NCBI RefSeq assembly: GCF_938045205.1 | Contig: NZ_CALIMY010000108.1 | Coordinates: forward strand, 1 to 21,207 | DNA: 21,207 nt | Source: an uncultured Campylobacter sp. | GTDB lineage: Bacteria; Campylobacterota; Campylobacteria; Campylobacterales; Campylobacteraceae | Direction: 5' to 3' | Shown: positions 1 through 6,362 of the stretch, in pieces | Numbering within the stretch: the first letter of the stretch is position 1 | Layout of the letters: every line of letters starts with the position of its first letter | Translations under genes and position numbers: made by a program | Notes under the pieces: model-generated | The model's input: only the letters and a program-made list of their open reading frames with translations | The model's database searches: none | Told to the model about the DNA's origin: nothing

Positions 1-444
1 GCATAGATTTGCGCCTTGTACTAGCAAAAAGCCCGTCAAAAACTCGGAATTTATCGCGCCGAATTTTATCACCAAAGCCCCCAGCACCGCGACAGCGACG
101 CTGAAAAGATATAGCGCGCGAAATCTAAGCTTAAGCGCATCGTAAAGTAGCGTCACGTAAAACGGAGTAAATATCGTAAAAAGCGCCACCTCATAGACCT
201 TCAAATACGCAAAGCTGCGGTAGTAGAAGATATACATCACGCCGATCTGTACGGCGCCCACGGCGCAAATTTTAAGCGCCAGAGCGGGATTTACGCTACG
301 AAATTTCATAAACGGCAAAAAGCAAATTAGCGCCAACGATACGCGCGAAAACGCCAAATACGCGCTGTCTATGCCGCGCAAAAACTCGCCTATCAGCGAG
401 AAACTAAAAGCCCAAATACAAGTAACCAAAATCAGTTTTTTCAA
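1..444 (-). CDS. EamA/DMT-family membrane transporter, N-terminal part (runs off the left edge)
   Basis: The minus strand is open for 148 codons from a TTG at 444 to the window edge. The product starts LKKLILVTCIWAFSFSLIGE and is a chain of hydrophobic segments, with a central stretch VQIGVMYIFYYRSFAYLKVY followed by EVALFTIFTPFYVTLL. This is the pattern of the first EamA repeat of drug/metabolite transporters, which export amino acids or other small metabolites through the inner membrane; the substrate cannot be told. The TTG start is chosen because AGGCGG lies 8-10 bases upstream and no better start exists. The Shine-Dalgarno sequence sits in one arm of an inverted repeat (450-475). The gene diverges from glmU. 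The C-terminal half is missing from the window. Confidence 0.75.
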   Translation of the reverse strand, partial: MKKLILVTCIWAFSFSLIGEFLRGIDSAYLAFSRVSLALICFLPFMKFRSVNPALALKICAVGAVQIGVMYIFYYRSFAYLKVYEVALFTIFTPFYVTLLYDALKLRFRALYLFSVAVAVLGALVIKFGAINSEFLTGFLLVQGANLC

Positions 445-449
445 AACGT

Positions 450-475
450 CCGCCTAAGCTTTAAAATTTAGGCGG
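450..475 (-). promoter_or_regulatory. Inverted repeat over the ribosome binding site of the EamA gene
   Basis: CCGCCTAA (450-457) and TTAGGCGG (468-475) are perfect 8-base arms around a 10-base loop. On the minus strand the second arm contains the AGGCGG that serves as ribosome binding site for the start at 444. A TATAAA box on the minus strand (479-484) would place the transcript start within or next to the repeat, so it could be an operator over the start site or an RNA hairpin hiding the binding site. The repeat is seen; its role is inferred. Confidence 0.4.
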
Positions 476-556
476 AATTTTATAAAATTTTAGTTGAATT
501 TGGGATTTAAATTTCGCCCGCGCGGCATAAATTTAGGTTTTTATTTATTTTAAATG

Positions 557-565
557 TGTTAAAAT
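557..565 (+). promoter_or_regulatory. Candidate extended -10 promoter of the glmU operon
   Basis: TGTTAAAAT is an extended -10 element (TG, one base, TAAAAT) about 30 bases before the glmU start, preceded by a T-rich stretch instead of a -35 box, as is usual for Campylobacter sigma-70 promoters. It would give a leader of about 20 bases. Confidence 0.4.
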
Positions 566-594
566 TATCCGATTTTTGAAATTTAAGGGTAAAA

Positions 595-1896
595 ATGAAC
601 GACGTTTCGGTTATAGTTCTTGCCGCGGGACTCGGCACTCGGATGAAGTCGCAAAAAGCTAAGGTTCTTTTCGAACTTTGCGGCGAGCCGATGATAATCC
701 ACATCTTAAAGAAAGCTTACGAAATTTCAAACGACGTGAGCGTGATTTTACACTATCAATTCGACGAGGTTAAAAGCGCGGTTCTAGCGCAGTTCCCAAA
801 CGCTAAAATTTACAAACAAGATCACGAGCATTTCCCCGGCACTGCGGGCGGACTAAAAGAGGTCGAAATCCGCGGGGAAAAAACGCTCATAATCTGCGGC
901 GATATGCCTTTGGTAAAAAGCGCCGAGCTTCGCAAACTCTGCGAGGGGGACGCGGAAGTAAATTTAAGCGTTTTTAGCGCGCGCGATCCATTCGGATACG
1001 GTCGCGTAATCACCCGCGGCGGCGAAATTTTAAAGATCGTCGAGCAAAAGGACGCAAGCGAAGAGGAAAAAGCGGTAAAAGACGCAAACGCAGGCTGCTA
1101 CTGCTTCAAAAGCGAGGCATTGAAACAGATTCTGCCGCAGATCAAACCAGATAACGCGCAAAAAGAGTACTACCTCACCGACGCGATCAAAATCGCCAAA
1201 GATATGGGCTTAAAATGCGCCGCCGTGTGGGTCGACGAGCAAAATTTCATGGGGATAAACGATAAGCTCGCCCTCAGCATCGCCGAAAATTTAATGCAAA
1301 ACGAGATCAAAGAAAATTTGATGAAGCAAGGCGTTTTGATGCGCCTACCGCAAAACATCTACATCGACAGCAGAGCGAAATTTATCGGCGAGTGCGAGCT
1401 GCAAGAAAACGTAAGTATTATCGGTCCTTGCGTGATCGAAAACTCGCTCATCAAAAGCGGCTGCGTCATCGAAAATAGCGTCGTAAAAAACTCCGACATC
1501 GGTCCGATGGCGCATCTGCGCCCAAAATGCGAGGTTATAGGCACCCATATCGGAAATTTCGTCGAGCTTAAAAACGCGAAAGTAAATAAGATTAAGGCGG
1601 GGCATTTAAGTTATCTCGGAGATTGCGAGATCGATGAGGGCAGCAATATCGGCTGCGGCACGATTACGTGCAACTACGACGGCAAGAAAAAATACAAAAC
1701 GATAATCGGCAAAAACGTCTTTATCGGCTCGGACACGCAGCTAGTAGCGCCCGTGCGGGTAGCCGACGACGTCATAATCGCCGCGGGCACGACTGTCACG
1801 AGCGACGTTCCAAGCGGCGCGCTGGCGATCAGCCGAAGCAAACAAATCAACAAAGATGGGTTTTTCCATAAATTTTTTAGGAGCGAAGATGAGTAA
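595..1896 (+). CDS. glmU: Bifunctional UDP-N-acetylglucosamine pyrophosphorylase / glucosamine-1-phosphate N-acetyltransferase
   Basis: Cytoplasmic enzyme that acetylates glucosamine-1-phosphate and then joins it to UTP, giving UDP-GlcNAc for peptidoglycan and LPS. The N-terminal uridylyltransferase domain (about 1-225) begins with LAAGLGTRMKS, the nucleotide-binding loop, and has GDMPLV and the YYLTD stretch. The C-terminal half (about 245-420) is a left-handed beta-helix of hexapeptide repeats with the acetyltransferase signature GPMAHLRP, NFVELKNAK, HLSYLGDCEID and CNYDGKKKYKT. The usual LPKVL after the loop reads KAKVL, so the proline is replaced. At 433 residues it is close to other Campylobacter GlmU proteins and shorter than the E. 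coli one. A ribosome binding site (AAGGG) precedes the ATG. It overlaps coaBC by 8 bases and is the first gene of an operon. Confidence 0.97.
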   Translation: MNDVSVIVLAAGLGTRMKSQKAKVLFELCGEPMIIHILKKAYEISNDVSVILHYQFDEVKSAVLAQFPNAKIYKQDHEHFPGTAGGLKEVEIRGEKTLIICGDMPLVKSAELRKLCEGDAEVNLSVFSARDPFGYGRVITRGGEILKIVEQKDASEEEKAVKDANAGCYCFKSEALKQILPQIKPDNAQKEYYLTDAIKIAKDMGLKCAAVWVDEQNFMGINDKLALSIAENLMQNEIKENLMKQGVLMRLPQNIYIDSRAKFIGECELQENVSIIGPCVIENSLIKSGCVIENSVVKNSDIGPMAHLRPKCEVIGTHIGNFVELKNAKVNKIKAGHLSYLGDCEIDEGSNIGCGTITCNYDGKKKYKTIIGKNVFIGSDTQLVAPVRVADDVIIAAGTTVTSDVPSGALAISRSKQINKDGFFHKFFRSEDE

Positions 1897-3070
1897 GAAA
1901 AAGGTTTTACTGGCGGTTTGCGGGAGTATCAGTTTTTACAAAGCGTTTGAAATTTTATCCGCTCTGAAAAAGTCGAATTTCGACGTCTATGTCGCGCTTA
2001 GCGACGGCGTGCAGGAGTTTGTCAGCTACAAGGCATTCGAGGCGCTATGCGATCACCCGGTACTTTGCAAAGCCAACGAAAACTGGCAGGCGGGCATCAA
2101 CCACATCGCTTATTCCAAGGTGGATTTGGTTTTGATCGCGCCTGCGACGGCAAATACTATAAACAAGCTCGCGTGGGGCGTCTGCGATAACGTATTTTTA
2201 GAGGTGTTAAACGCGGCCTTTGCCCACGCCAAGGTAGTCATCGCGCCCGCCGCGAACCCCGCGCTACTTGAAAACAACATCACGAAAAACTGCATCGATA
2301 TGCTAAAAGCGAGCGTCAATGCGTATTTTGTGGATCCGATAGAAAAAACCCTAGCTTGTGGCGATACCGGCAAGGGCGGGCTAGCGAGCACCGAGGCGAT
2401 TATGCAGACGCTAAAGCGAGCGCTTTACAACGATAAATTTTGGGAGGATAAAACCGTCATCATCACCGGAGGCGCGACGATCGAAAAGATCGATAGCGTG
2501 CGCGGCATTACGAATTTTTCCAGCGGCAAAACCTCCAAAGCGATTGCCGACGCGCTGTTTTATCTGGGTGCGGACGTGACGCTGATCTCTAGCAACGAAT
2601 ATGAAAATTTACCGTACAAGCTCGTTAAATTTGAAAGCACTATCGGGCTAAAATCGGCGCTTGACAGCACAAAATTCCCCGACGGCGCATATTTGATAAT
2701 GGCGGCCGCGGTAAGCGACTACTCGCCGAAGGTTCGATACAAAGATAAGGTGAAAAAGGCGGAGATCGGCGAAATTTGGAATTTACGCCTGGGCGAAAAT
2801 GAGGATATCTTAAGCTCCGTGCGCGGAAATATCAAAAAGGTGGGCTTTAAACTCGAAACCGACCGCGAAAATGCCGTCGGCGAGGCCAAACGCATGCTTA
2901 ACGAAAAGCATCTCGACGCCGTCTGCCTAAACGTGCTGGACGACATCATCAAGCTCGGCGGCGACGTCCTTAAGGTCACCCTTATCACGAAAAACGATCA
3001 GGTCGTAATCGACACCGCGCCGAAGGACGAAGTCGCCCTAAAAATCGCGGCTGAGCTGAAAAAAATCTGA
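1889..3070 (+). CDS. coaBC: Bifunctional phosphopantothenoylcysteine decarboxylase / phosphopantothenate-cysteine ligase
   Basis: Two steps of coenzyme A synthesis: cysteine is joined to 4'-phosphopantothenate (CoaB) and the product is decarboxylated by the flavin enzyme CoaC. The CoaC domain (about 1-180) shows the start KKVLLAVCGSIS, INHIAYSK with the histidine, APATANTINKLAWG (the PASANT-type motif) and ACGDTGKGGLAS. The CoaB domain (about 185-393) has GGATIEKIDSVRGITNFSSG and AAAVSDYSP. The substrate-clamp motif PxMNxxMW of CoaC reads PAANPALL at residues 120-127, without both methionines. The start at 1889 is chosen because AGGAG lies 6-10 bases upstream; an earlier ATG at 1856 in the same frame lies deep inside glmU. 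It overlaps glmU by 8 bases and is followed 3 bases later by uppS. The 393-residue length is normal. Confidence 0.95.
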   Translation: MSKKKVLLAVCGSISFYKAFEILSALKKSNFDVYVALSDGVQEFVSYKAFEALCDHPVLCKANENWQAGINHIAYSKVDLVLIAPATANTINKLAWGVCDNVFLEVLNAAFAHAKVVIAPAANPALLENNITKNCIDMLKASVNAYFVDPIEKTLACGDTGKGGLASTEAIMQTLKRALYNDKFWEDKTVIITGGATIEKIDSVRGITNFSSGKTSKAIADALFYLGADVTLISSNEYENLPYKLVKFESTIGLKSALDSTKFPDGAYLIMAAAVSDYSPKVRYKDKVKKAEIGEIWNLRLGENEDILSSVRGNIKKVGFKLETDRENAVGEAKRMLNEKHLDAVCLNVLDDIIKLGGDVLKVTLITKNDQVVIDTAPKDEVALKIAAELKKI

Positions 3071-3073
3071 TCC

Positions 3074-3751
3074 GTGAATAGCCTAAATCATCTCGCTCTT
3101 GTGATGGACGGTAACGGGCGCTGGGCGAAAAAGCGCGGTCTGCTGCGCACTGGCGGGCACGAAGCGGGCGCGGAGGTTGTGGAGCAGATCTGCGAGTTTT
3201 GCATCGACGAAGGCATCGCAAACCTCACGCTCTACGCCTTTAGCACCGAAAATTGGAAGCGTCCGAAAAGCGAAGTGGAATTTTTGATGAAGTTGCTTCA
3301 AAAATTCCTAATTTCACGCCGCGAAAAATTTACCCAAAACGGGATAAAATTCTATCCGATCGGCGACATATCGGCTTTTAGCGGCGATCTGCGAAGCGAG
3401 ATCGAATATCTTTCAAATTTAACTCAAAACGGACGAGCGCTAAATTTTAACCTAGCGATCAACTACGGCTCGCGAGACGAGATCGTGCGAGCGTGCGAGC
3501 GGCTGCTTGCAAGCGGAGAGCGACTAAGCGAAGTGGGCATCGGCGCACATCTGGATACCGCGCACAGCGGCGACGTGGATCTGCTGGTGCGCACGGGCGG
3601 CGAGCAGCGGCTGTCGAATTTCTTACTCTGGCAAGCAAGCTATGCCGAGCTTGCGTTTACGCCGACGCTGTGGCCCGATTTCACGCGCGAGGAGCTTGCG
3701 CGCATAGTGGATGATTTCCGCCGCAAACAACGCCGCTTCGGCGGTCTTTAA
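3074..3751 (+). CDS. uppS: Undecaprenyl diphosphate synthase (cis-prenyltransferase)
   Basis: Condenses isopentenyl diphosphate onto farnesyl diphosphate to make the C55 lipid carrier for peptidoglycan, O-antigen and glycan assembly. Signatures in order: VMDGNGRWAKKRG with the catalytic Asp, a GGHEAG loop, YAFSTENWKRP, NYGSRDEI and the closing block RTGGEQRLSNFLLWQ followed by YAELAFTPTLWPDF. The start is a GTG only 3 bases after the coaBC stop, so translation is probably coupled. At 225 residues it is a little shorter than the 230-255 usual for the family, mainly at the C-terminus. It completes an operon with glmU, whose product is also an envelope precursor. Confidence 0.95.
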   Translation: MNSLNHLALVMDGNGRWAKKRGLLRTGGHEAGAEVVEQICEFCIDEGIANLTLYAFSTENWKRPKSEVEFLMKLLQKFLISRREKFTQNGIKFYPIGDISAFSGDLRSEIEYLSNLTQNGRALNFNLAINYGSRDEIVRACERLLASGERLSEVGIGAHLDTAHSGDVDLLVRTGGEQRLSNFLLWQASYAELAFTPTLWPDFTREELARIVDDFRRKQRRFGGL

Positions 3752-4089
3752 GCTGCGGCGCAGTCGCTCTAACGGTCGCTTTAAATTTTAAAATTTTATT
3801 TTGCAGAACCGCATGCAACGCGGTAAATTTTAAAATTTAATCTGCGGGCACTCGCGACACCCTGAAATTTTAAAATTTCAGAATTTTAATTTGCAGCGTC
3901 GTAAAATTTAAAATTTTAACTATGTAAGCGCGCGATACTTTGAAATTTTAAAATTTCGCCCTTTTAAATTTAAAGCTCTAGAGCGATCCGCGTTGCGCGG
4001 CGCGGTAAATTTACGCGGCGCGGTAAATTTAACGCGGCAGAAATTTTAAAAATCACGCCGCCGTTCGCGCAAAAACCGAAAGAAGGGCT
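3752..4089. repeat. Gene-free stretch with an approximately 40-bp degenerate tandem repeat built on AAATTTTAAAATTT
   Basis: The palindromic core AAATTTTAAAATTT (or a near copy) starts at 3783, 3825, 3865, 3903 and 3943, a spacing of 42, 40, 38 and 40 bases. The segments between are GC-richer and weakly alike, several beginning with a TTTGCAG or TCTGCGG-like stretch. A second small repeat follows at about 3997-4034, where GCGGCGCGGTAAATTTA occurs twice in tandem with slight changes. No reading frame of note and no clear terminator after uppS is seen. I read this as a diverged minisatellite, not a CRISPR array. Confidence 0.6.
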
Positions 4090-4242
4090 ATGAGCTACTA
4101 CATACAATGTGGTTGCGGCAAAAAGCTTACCAAAAAGCCGATGAAATCTTTAAGATGCCCAAGATGCGGCAGCGTGTATAAAAAACCAAAGAAATTTATA
4201 CTGGCGGTCTACACATTTGCCTGCTGCTGTTTTTTATGCTAG
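4090..4242 (+). CDS. Small zinc-ribbon protein, probably the first half of a frameshifted membrane protein
   Basis: A 50-codon frame starts with ATG after a good ribosome binding site (AGAAGGG). The product begins MSYYIQCGCGKKLTKKP and contains CGC at residues 7-9 and CPRC at 23-26, a compact four-cysteine zinc ribbon. It is followed by the basic run KKPKKF and the hydrophobic stretch ILAVYTFACCCFLC, then TAG. It therefore stops inside what looks like a transmembrane helix. The last codons TGT TTT TTA carry a slippery heptamer, and the -1 frame continues the helix in the next reading frame (4236-4517). The product could be a short peptide, the first part of a 142-residue fusion made by frameshifting, or the remains of a gene broken by loss of one T. 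Family not recognised. Confidence 0.65.
   Translation: MSYYIQCGCGKKLTKKPMKSLRCPRCGSVYKKPKKFILAVYTFACCCFLC
4230..4236 (+). promoter_or_regulatory. Candidate -1 ribosomal frameshift site (T TTT TTA heptamer)
   Basis: The seven bases T TTT TTA are in the correct phase with the upstream gene (codons TGT TTT TTA) and match the X XXY YYZ rule; U UUU UUA is the classic HIV-1 type heptamer. The zero-frame stop follows one codon later. A 6-bp perfect hairpin, ATCCCC (4254-4259) with GGGGAT (4268-4273), lies 17 bases downstream, farther than the usual 5-9. No Shine-Dalgarno-like sequence precedes the ATG at 4236, so independent start of the second frame looks poor. Use in the cell is inferred. Confidence 0.4.
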
Positions 4243-4517
4243 CGTTTGCTTTCATCCCCGATAAAATGGGGATTTTGGCATCCGCAGGCAGCGGGATAGG
4301 CGCATATATTATGTTTTTATGGATCGTAGATACTTTGAACTTCGATCTTTTGAACGCCGTGATACTGGTGGCGGGATTTTTGATTTTCGGCGGATTATAT
4401 GAGGCATGGGGCGAGCCGCTAATCGCAGGGCTCATAGCCATTTTATTTTGCGTAGGCGCAGCGGCGATTTTCGTAAAATTTTTCCCTTACGAGAGGCAAA
4501 AAATCAATGAAAACTAA
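4236..4517 (+). CDS. Small multi-pass membrane protein, probably the second half of the 4090 gene
   Basis: A 93-codon frame in the -1 phase relative to the gene at 4090, overlapping it by 7 bases. It opens MLAFAFIPDKMGILAS and has about three further hydrophobic segments, including GIGAYIMFLWIVDTL, LLNAVILVAGFLIFGG and LIAGLIAILFCVGAAAIFV, with a charged end PYERQKINEN. The first residues, joined to the end of the upstream frame, would complete one helix of about 22 residues between KKPKKF and IPDKMG. There is no ribosome binding site before its ATG. I read the pair as one zinc-ribbon plus membrane protein, made either by frameshifting or by translational coupling, or broken by a one-base loss. 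Function unknown. Confidence 0.6.
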   Translation: MLAFAFIPDKMGILASAGSGIGAYIMFLWIVDTLNFDLLNAVILVAGFLIFGGLYEAWGEPLIAGLIAILFCVGAAAIFVKFFPYERQKINEN

Positions 4518-4582
4518 GAAATTTCTCGCTACCATAAAGCGCTTGATTAAATTTTAAAAAGTTAAAGCTCAAAAGGAAAAAG

Positions 4583-5338
4583 ATGGATTTAAATATCGTT
4601 TACGGCGTGATTTTTGCGGTATTCGGCACCTGCGTAGGCTCGTTTTGCAACGTCCTGATCTACCGCCTGCCGCGCGGACAGAGTGTCAATTTCCCCGCAT
4701 CGCACTGCCCCAAATGCTCTCACGCTTTAAAATTTTACCACAATATCCCGCTGCTTTCGTGGCTCTTTTTGGGCGGCAAATGCGCCTTTTGCAAAACCAA
4801 AATTTCGATCCGCTATCCGATCGTCGAGCTTTTAGGCGGCGCGCTTGCGCTTGCGGCGTATTTCGGCGAGCCCGATCTTGCAAAAGCCGCGGTGCTCGGG
4901 CTCTGCTTCATCTTGCTTATGGCACTTTCGGCGATCGATTTTGAGTATAAAGCCGTGCCCGAGAGCCTTCTTTACGTAGTTACTGCGCTTTCGCTTGCTT
5001 ATACGCTGATGTATGATTTTAATCTTAGCGGCGTGGGCGCGGCGGCGGGATACGCGGCGATATTTTTCGTGCTGCGCCTCATCGTCACCTTCGTGCTAAA
5101 GCGCGAAGCGATGGGCAGCGCGGATATTTTTATCGCGGGCGTTATGGGGGCGATTTTGGGCTGGAAGCTGGGCGGCATCTCGATCTACATCGGCGCGATT
5201 TTGACGCTGCCTGCGTATCTCATCGCGCACAAAAGAGGCTACGAGCTGCCGTTCGTGCCGTTTTTATCGATGGGGTTGCTTCTTACCTTTATCTTCAAAG
5301 ATCAAATTTTAAGGCTCTTGGACATCATTTATGGATAG
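4583..5338 (+). CDS. Prepilin leader peptidase / N-methyltransferase (A24 family)
   Basis: Integral inner-membrane aspartic protease that cleaves and may N-methylate type IV pilin-like leader peptides. The N-terminal part has GTCVGSFCNVLIYRLPRG, then two cysteine pairs, CPKC (42-45) and CAFC (67-70), with HNIPLLSWLFLGGKC between them and RYPIVELLGG after. These are hallmarks of the bifunctional PilD type. The two catalytic aspartates are probably D119 (SAIDFEYKAVPE) and D181 (GSADIFIAG); the second sits in a GxGD-type motif whose middle glycine is alanine here. Length 251 is normal. AAAGGAAAA precedes the ATG. It overlaps the next gene by 8 bases. No pilin genes lie nearby; in Campylobacter such peptidases serve transformation or secretion pseudopili encoded elsewhere. 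Confidence 0.9.
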   Translation: MDLNIVYGVIFAVFGTCVGSFCNVLIYRLPRGQSVNFPASHCPKCSHALKFYHNIPLLSWLFLGGKCAFCKTKISIRYPIVELLGGALALAAYFGEPDLAKAAVLGLCFILLMALSAIDFEYKAVPESLLYVVTALSLAYTLMYDFNLSGVGAAAGYAAIFFVLRLIVTFVLKREAMGSADIFIAGVMGAILGWKLGGISIYIGAILTLPAYLIAHKRGYELPFVPFLSMGLLLTFIFKDQILRLLDIIYG

Positions 5339-6362
5339 GGTGCAGCGCTATTTATTTAGCAATTTCGTCGGCTCTTTCGCGTCGCTTTTCAGCACGCTTT
5401 TTATCATAATGTCGATCGTCTTTTTCCTTCAGATCGCGCGCATTACGTCGTTTATCGAGATAAATTTTTCAGAGCTAGTAAAGCTCTATCTTTTCATGCT
5501 GCCGCGCATCCTCATATTTACGGTGCCGATCGCGTTTTTCGTAGCGCTTAGCATCTCGCTTTTTAGGCTATCCAAAGAGAACGAAACCATCGTCATTTCT
5601 ACTATCGGCTACGCCACGCGCAAGATCGCGCTATTTTTCGGCATAAGCGCGGCGCTGTGCTCTTTAGCGCTACTTTTCGTATCGCTTTTTATGATGCCGA
5701 TAGCCGAAAATTTAAAGGACAATTTCATCGATTACAAAAAAATTAGCGCGACGCTAAATATCAAATCCAACGAATTCGGGCAGAAATTTTCCGACTGGCT
5801 CGTTTTTATCGATTCGCAGGAAAACAACGGCACAAGCACGCTATATAAGGATCTCGTGCTGTATAATCCGGGTGGCTCGCAGGATCACGAGCGAATGATC
5901 GTAGCGCGCAGCGGCGAGTTTAAAAACGAAAACGCGAGCTTTTCTGCGATGCTGCACGACGGCAAAATTTACACGATGAGCGGCGAACAGTGGCACGTAA
6001 GCGAGTTTGAAAGCTTAACCCTGCGCACGCAAAGCGACCGCAATATCCGCGGCGGAGGCGGCGTGATCGGATACTGGAGCGATATGAGCGGCAGCGAGAA
6101 GCGCAGGAAAGAATTTAGCATCTACACCCTCGTCTCGCTCTTTCCGCTGGCGAGCTTTTTGTTTGCGCTAAGCCTCGGCATCGTGACCTATCGCTACGAA
6201 AAGGGCTTCGTTTACGCGGGGATCTTCGGCGTGCTTTTTAGCTACTTCGCGATGATCATGCTGCTCTCTAAATACCCAAGCATCGCGCTTCCGGTGACAT
6301 TCGGCGTTACGCTTATCGGCTCGCTGCTTTATTACAGGATCAAAATTGCCCCGAGGTACTGA
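5331..6362 (+). CDS. LptF/LptG (YjgP/YjgQ) family LPS-export permease
   Basis: Inner-membrane subunit of the Lpt machine, which with the LptB ATPase pulls LPS out of the membrane toward the LptC-LptA bridge. The protein has three membrane spans near the N-terminus (about residues 10-35, 50-80 and 95-130), the family sequence LFRLSKENETIVISTIGYA on the cytoplasmic loop, a periplasmic beta-rich region (about 140-255), and three C-terminal spans. The cytoplasmic loop with its glutamates is the ABC coupling region in LptF/G. I cannot say whether it is LptF or LptG. Length 343 is typical. The start overlaps the prepilin peptidase stop by 8 bases, and truA may begin inside its end. Confidence 0.88.
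   Translation: MDRVQRYLFSNFVGSFASLFSTLFIIMSIVFFLQIARITSFIEINFSELVKLYLFMLPRILIFTVPIAFFVALSISLFRLSKENETIVISTIGYATRKIALFFGISAALCSLALLFVSLFMMPIAENLKDNFIDYKKISATLNIKSNEFGQKFSDWLVFIDSQENNGTSTLYKDLVLYNPGGSQDHERMIVARSGEFKNENASFSAMLHDGKIYTMSGEQWHVSEFESLTLRTQSDRNIRGGGGVIGYWSDMSGSEKRRKEFSIYTLVSLFPLASFLFALSLGIVTYRYEKGFVYAGIFGVLFSYFAMIMLLSKYPSIALPVTFGVTLIGSLLYYRIKIAPRY

Noticed and set aside
1856..1888. Upstream in-frame ATG as the coaBC start
   Set aside because: It adds 11 residues without family likeness and lies far inside glmU; AGGAG is well placed for the ATG at 1889.
3752..4089. CRISPR-like array of short repeats and spacers
   Set aside because: The repeat is only a 14-base AT palindrome common throughout the window, the segments between are alike in places, and no cas gene is near.
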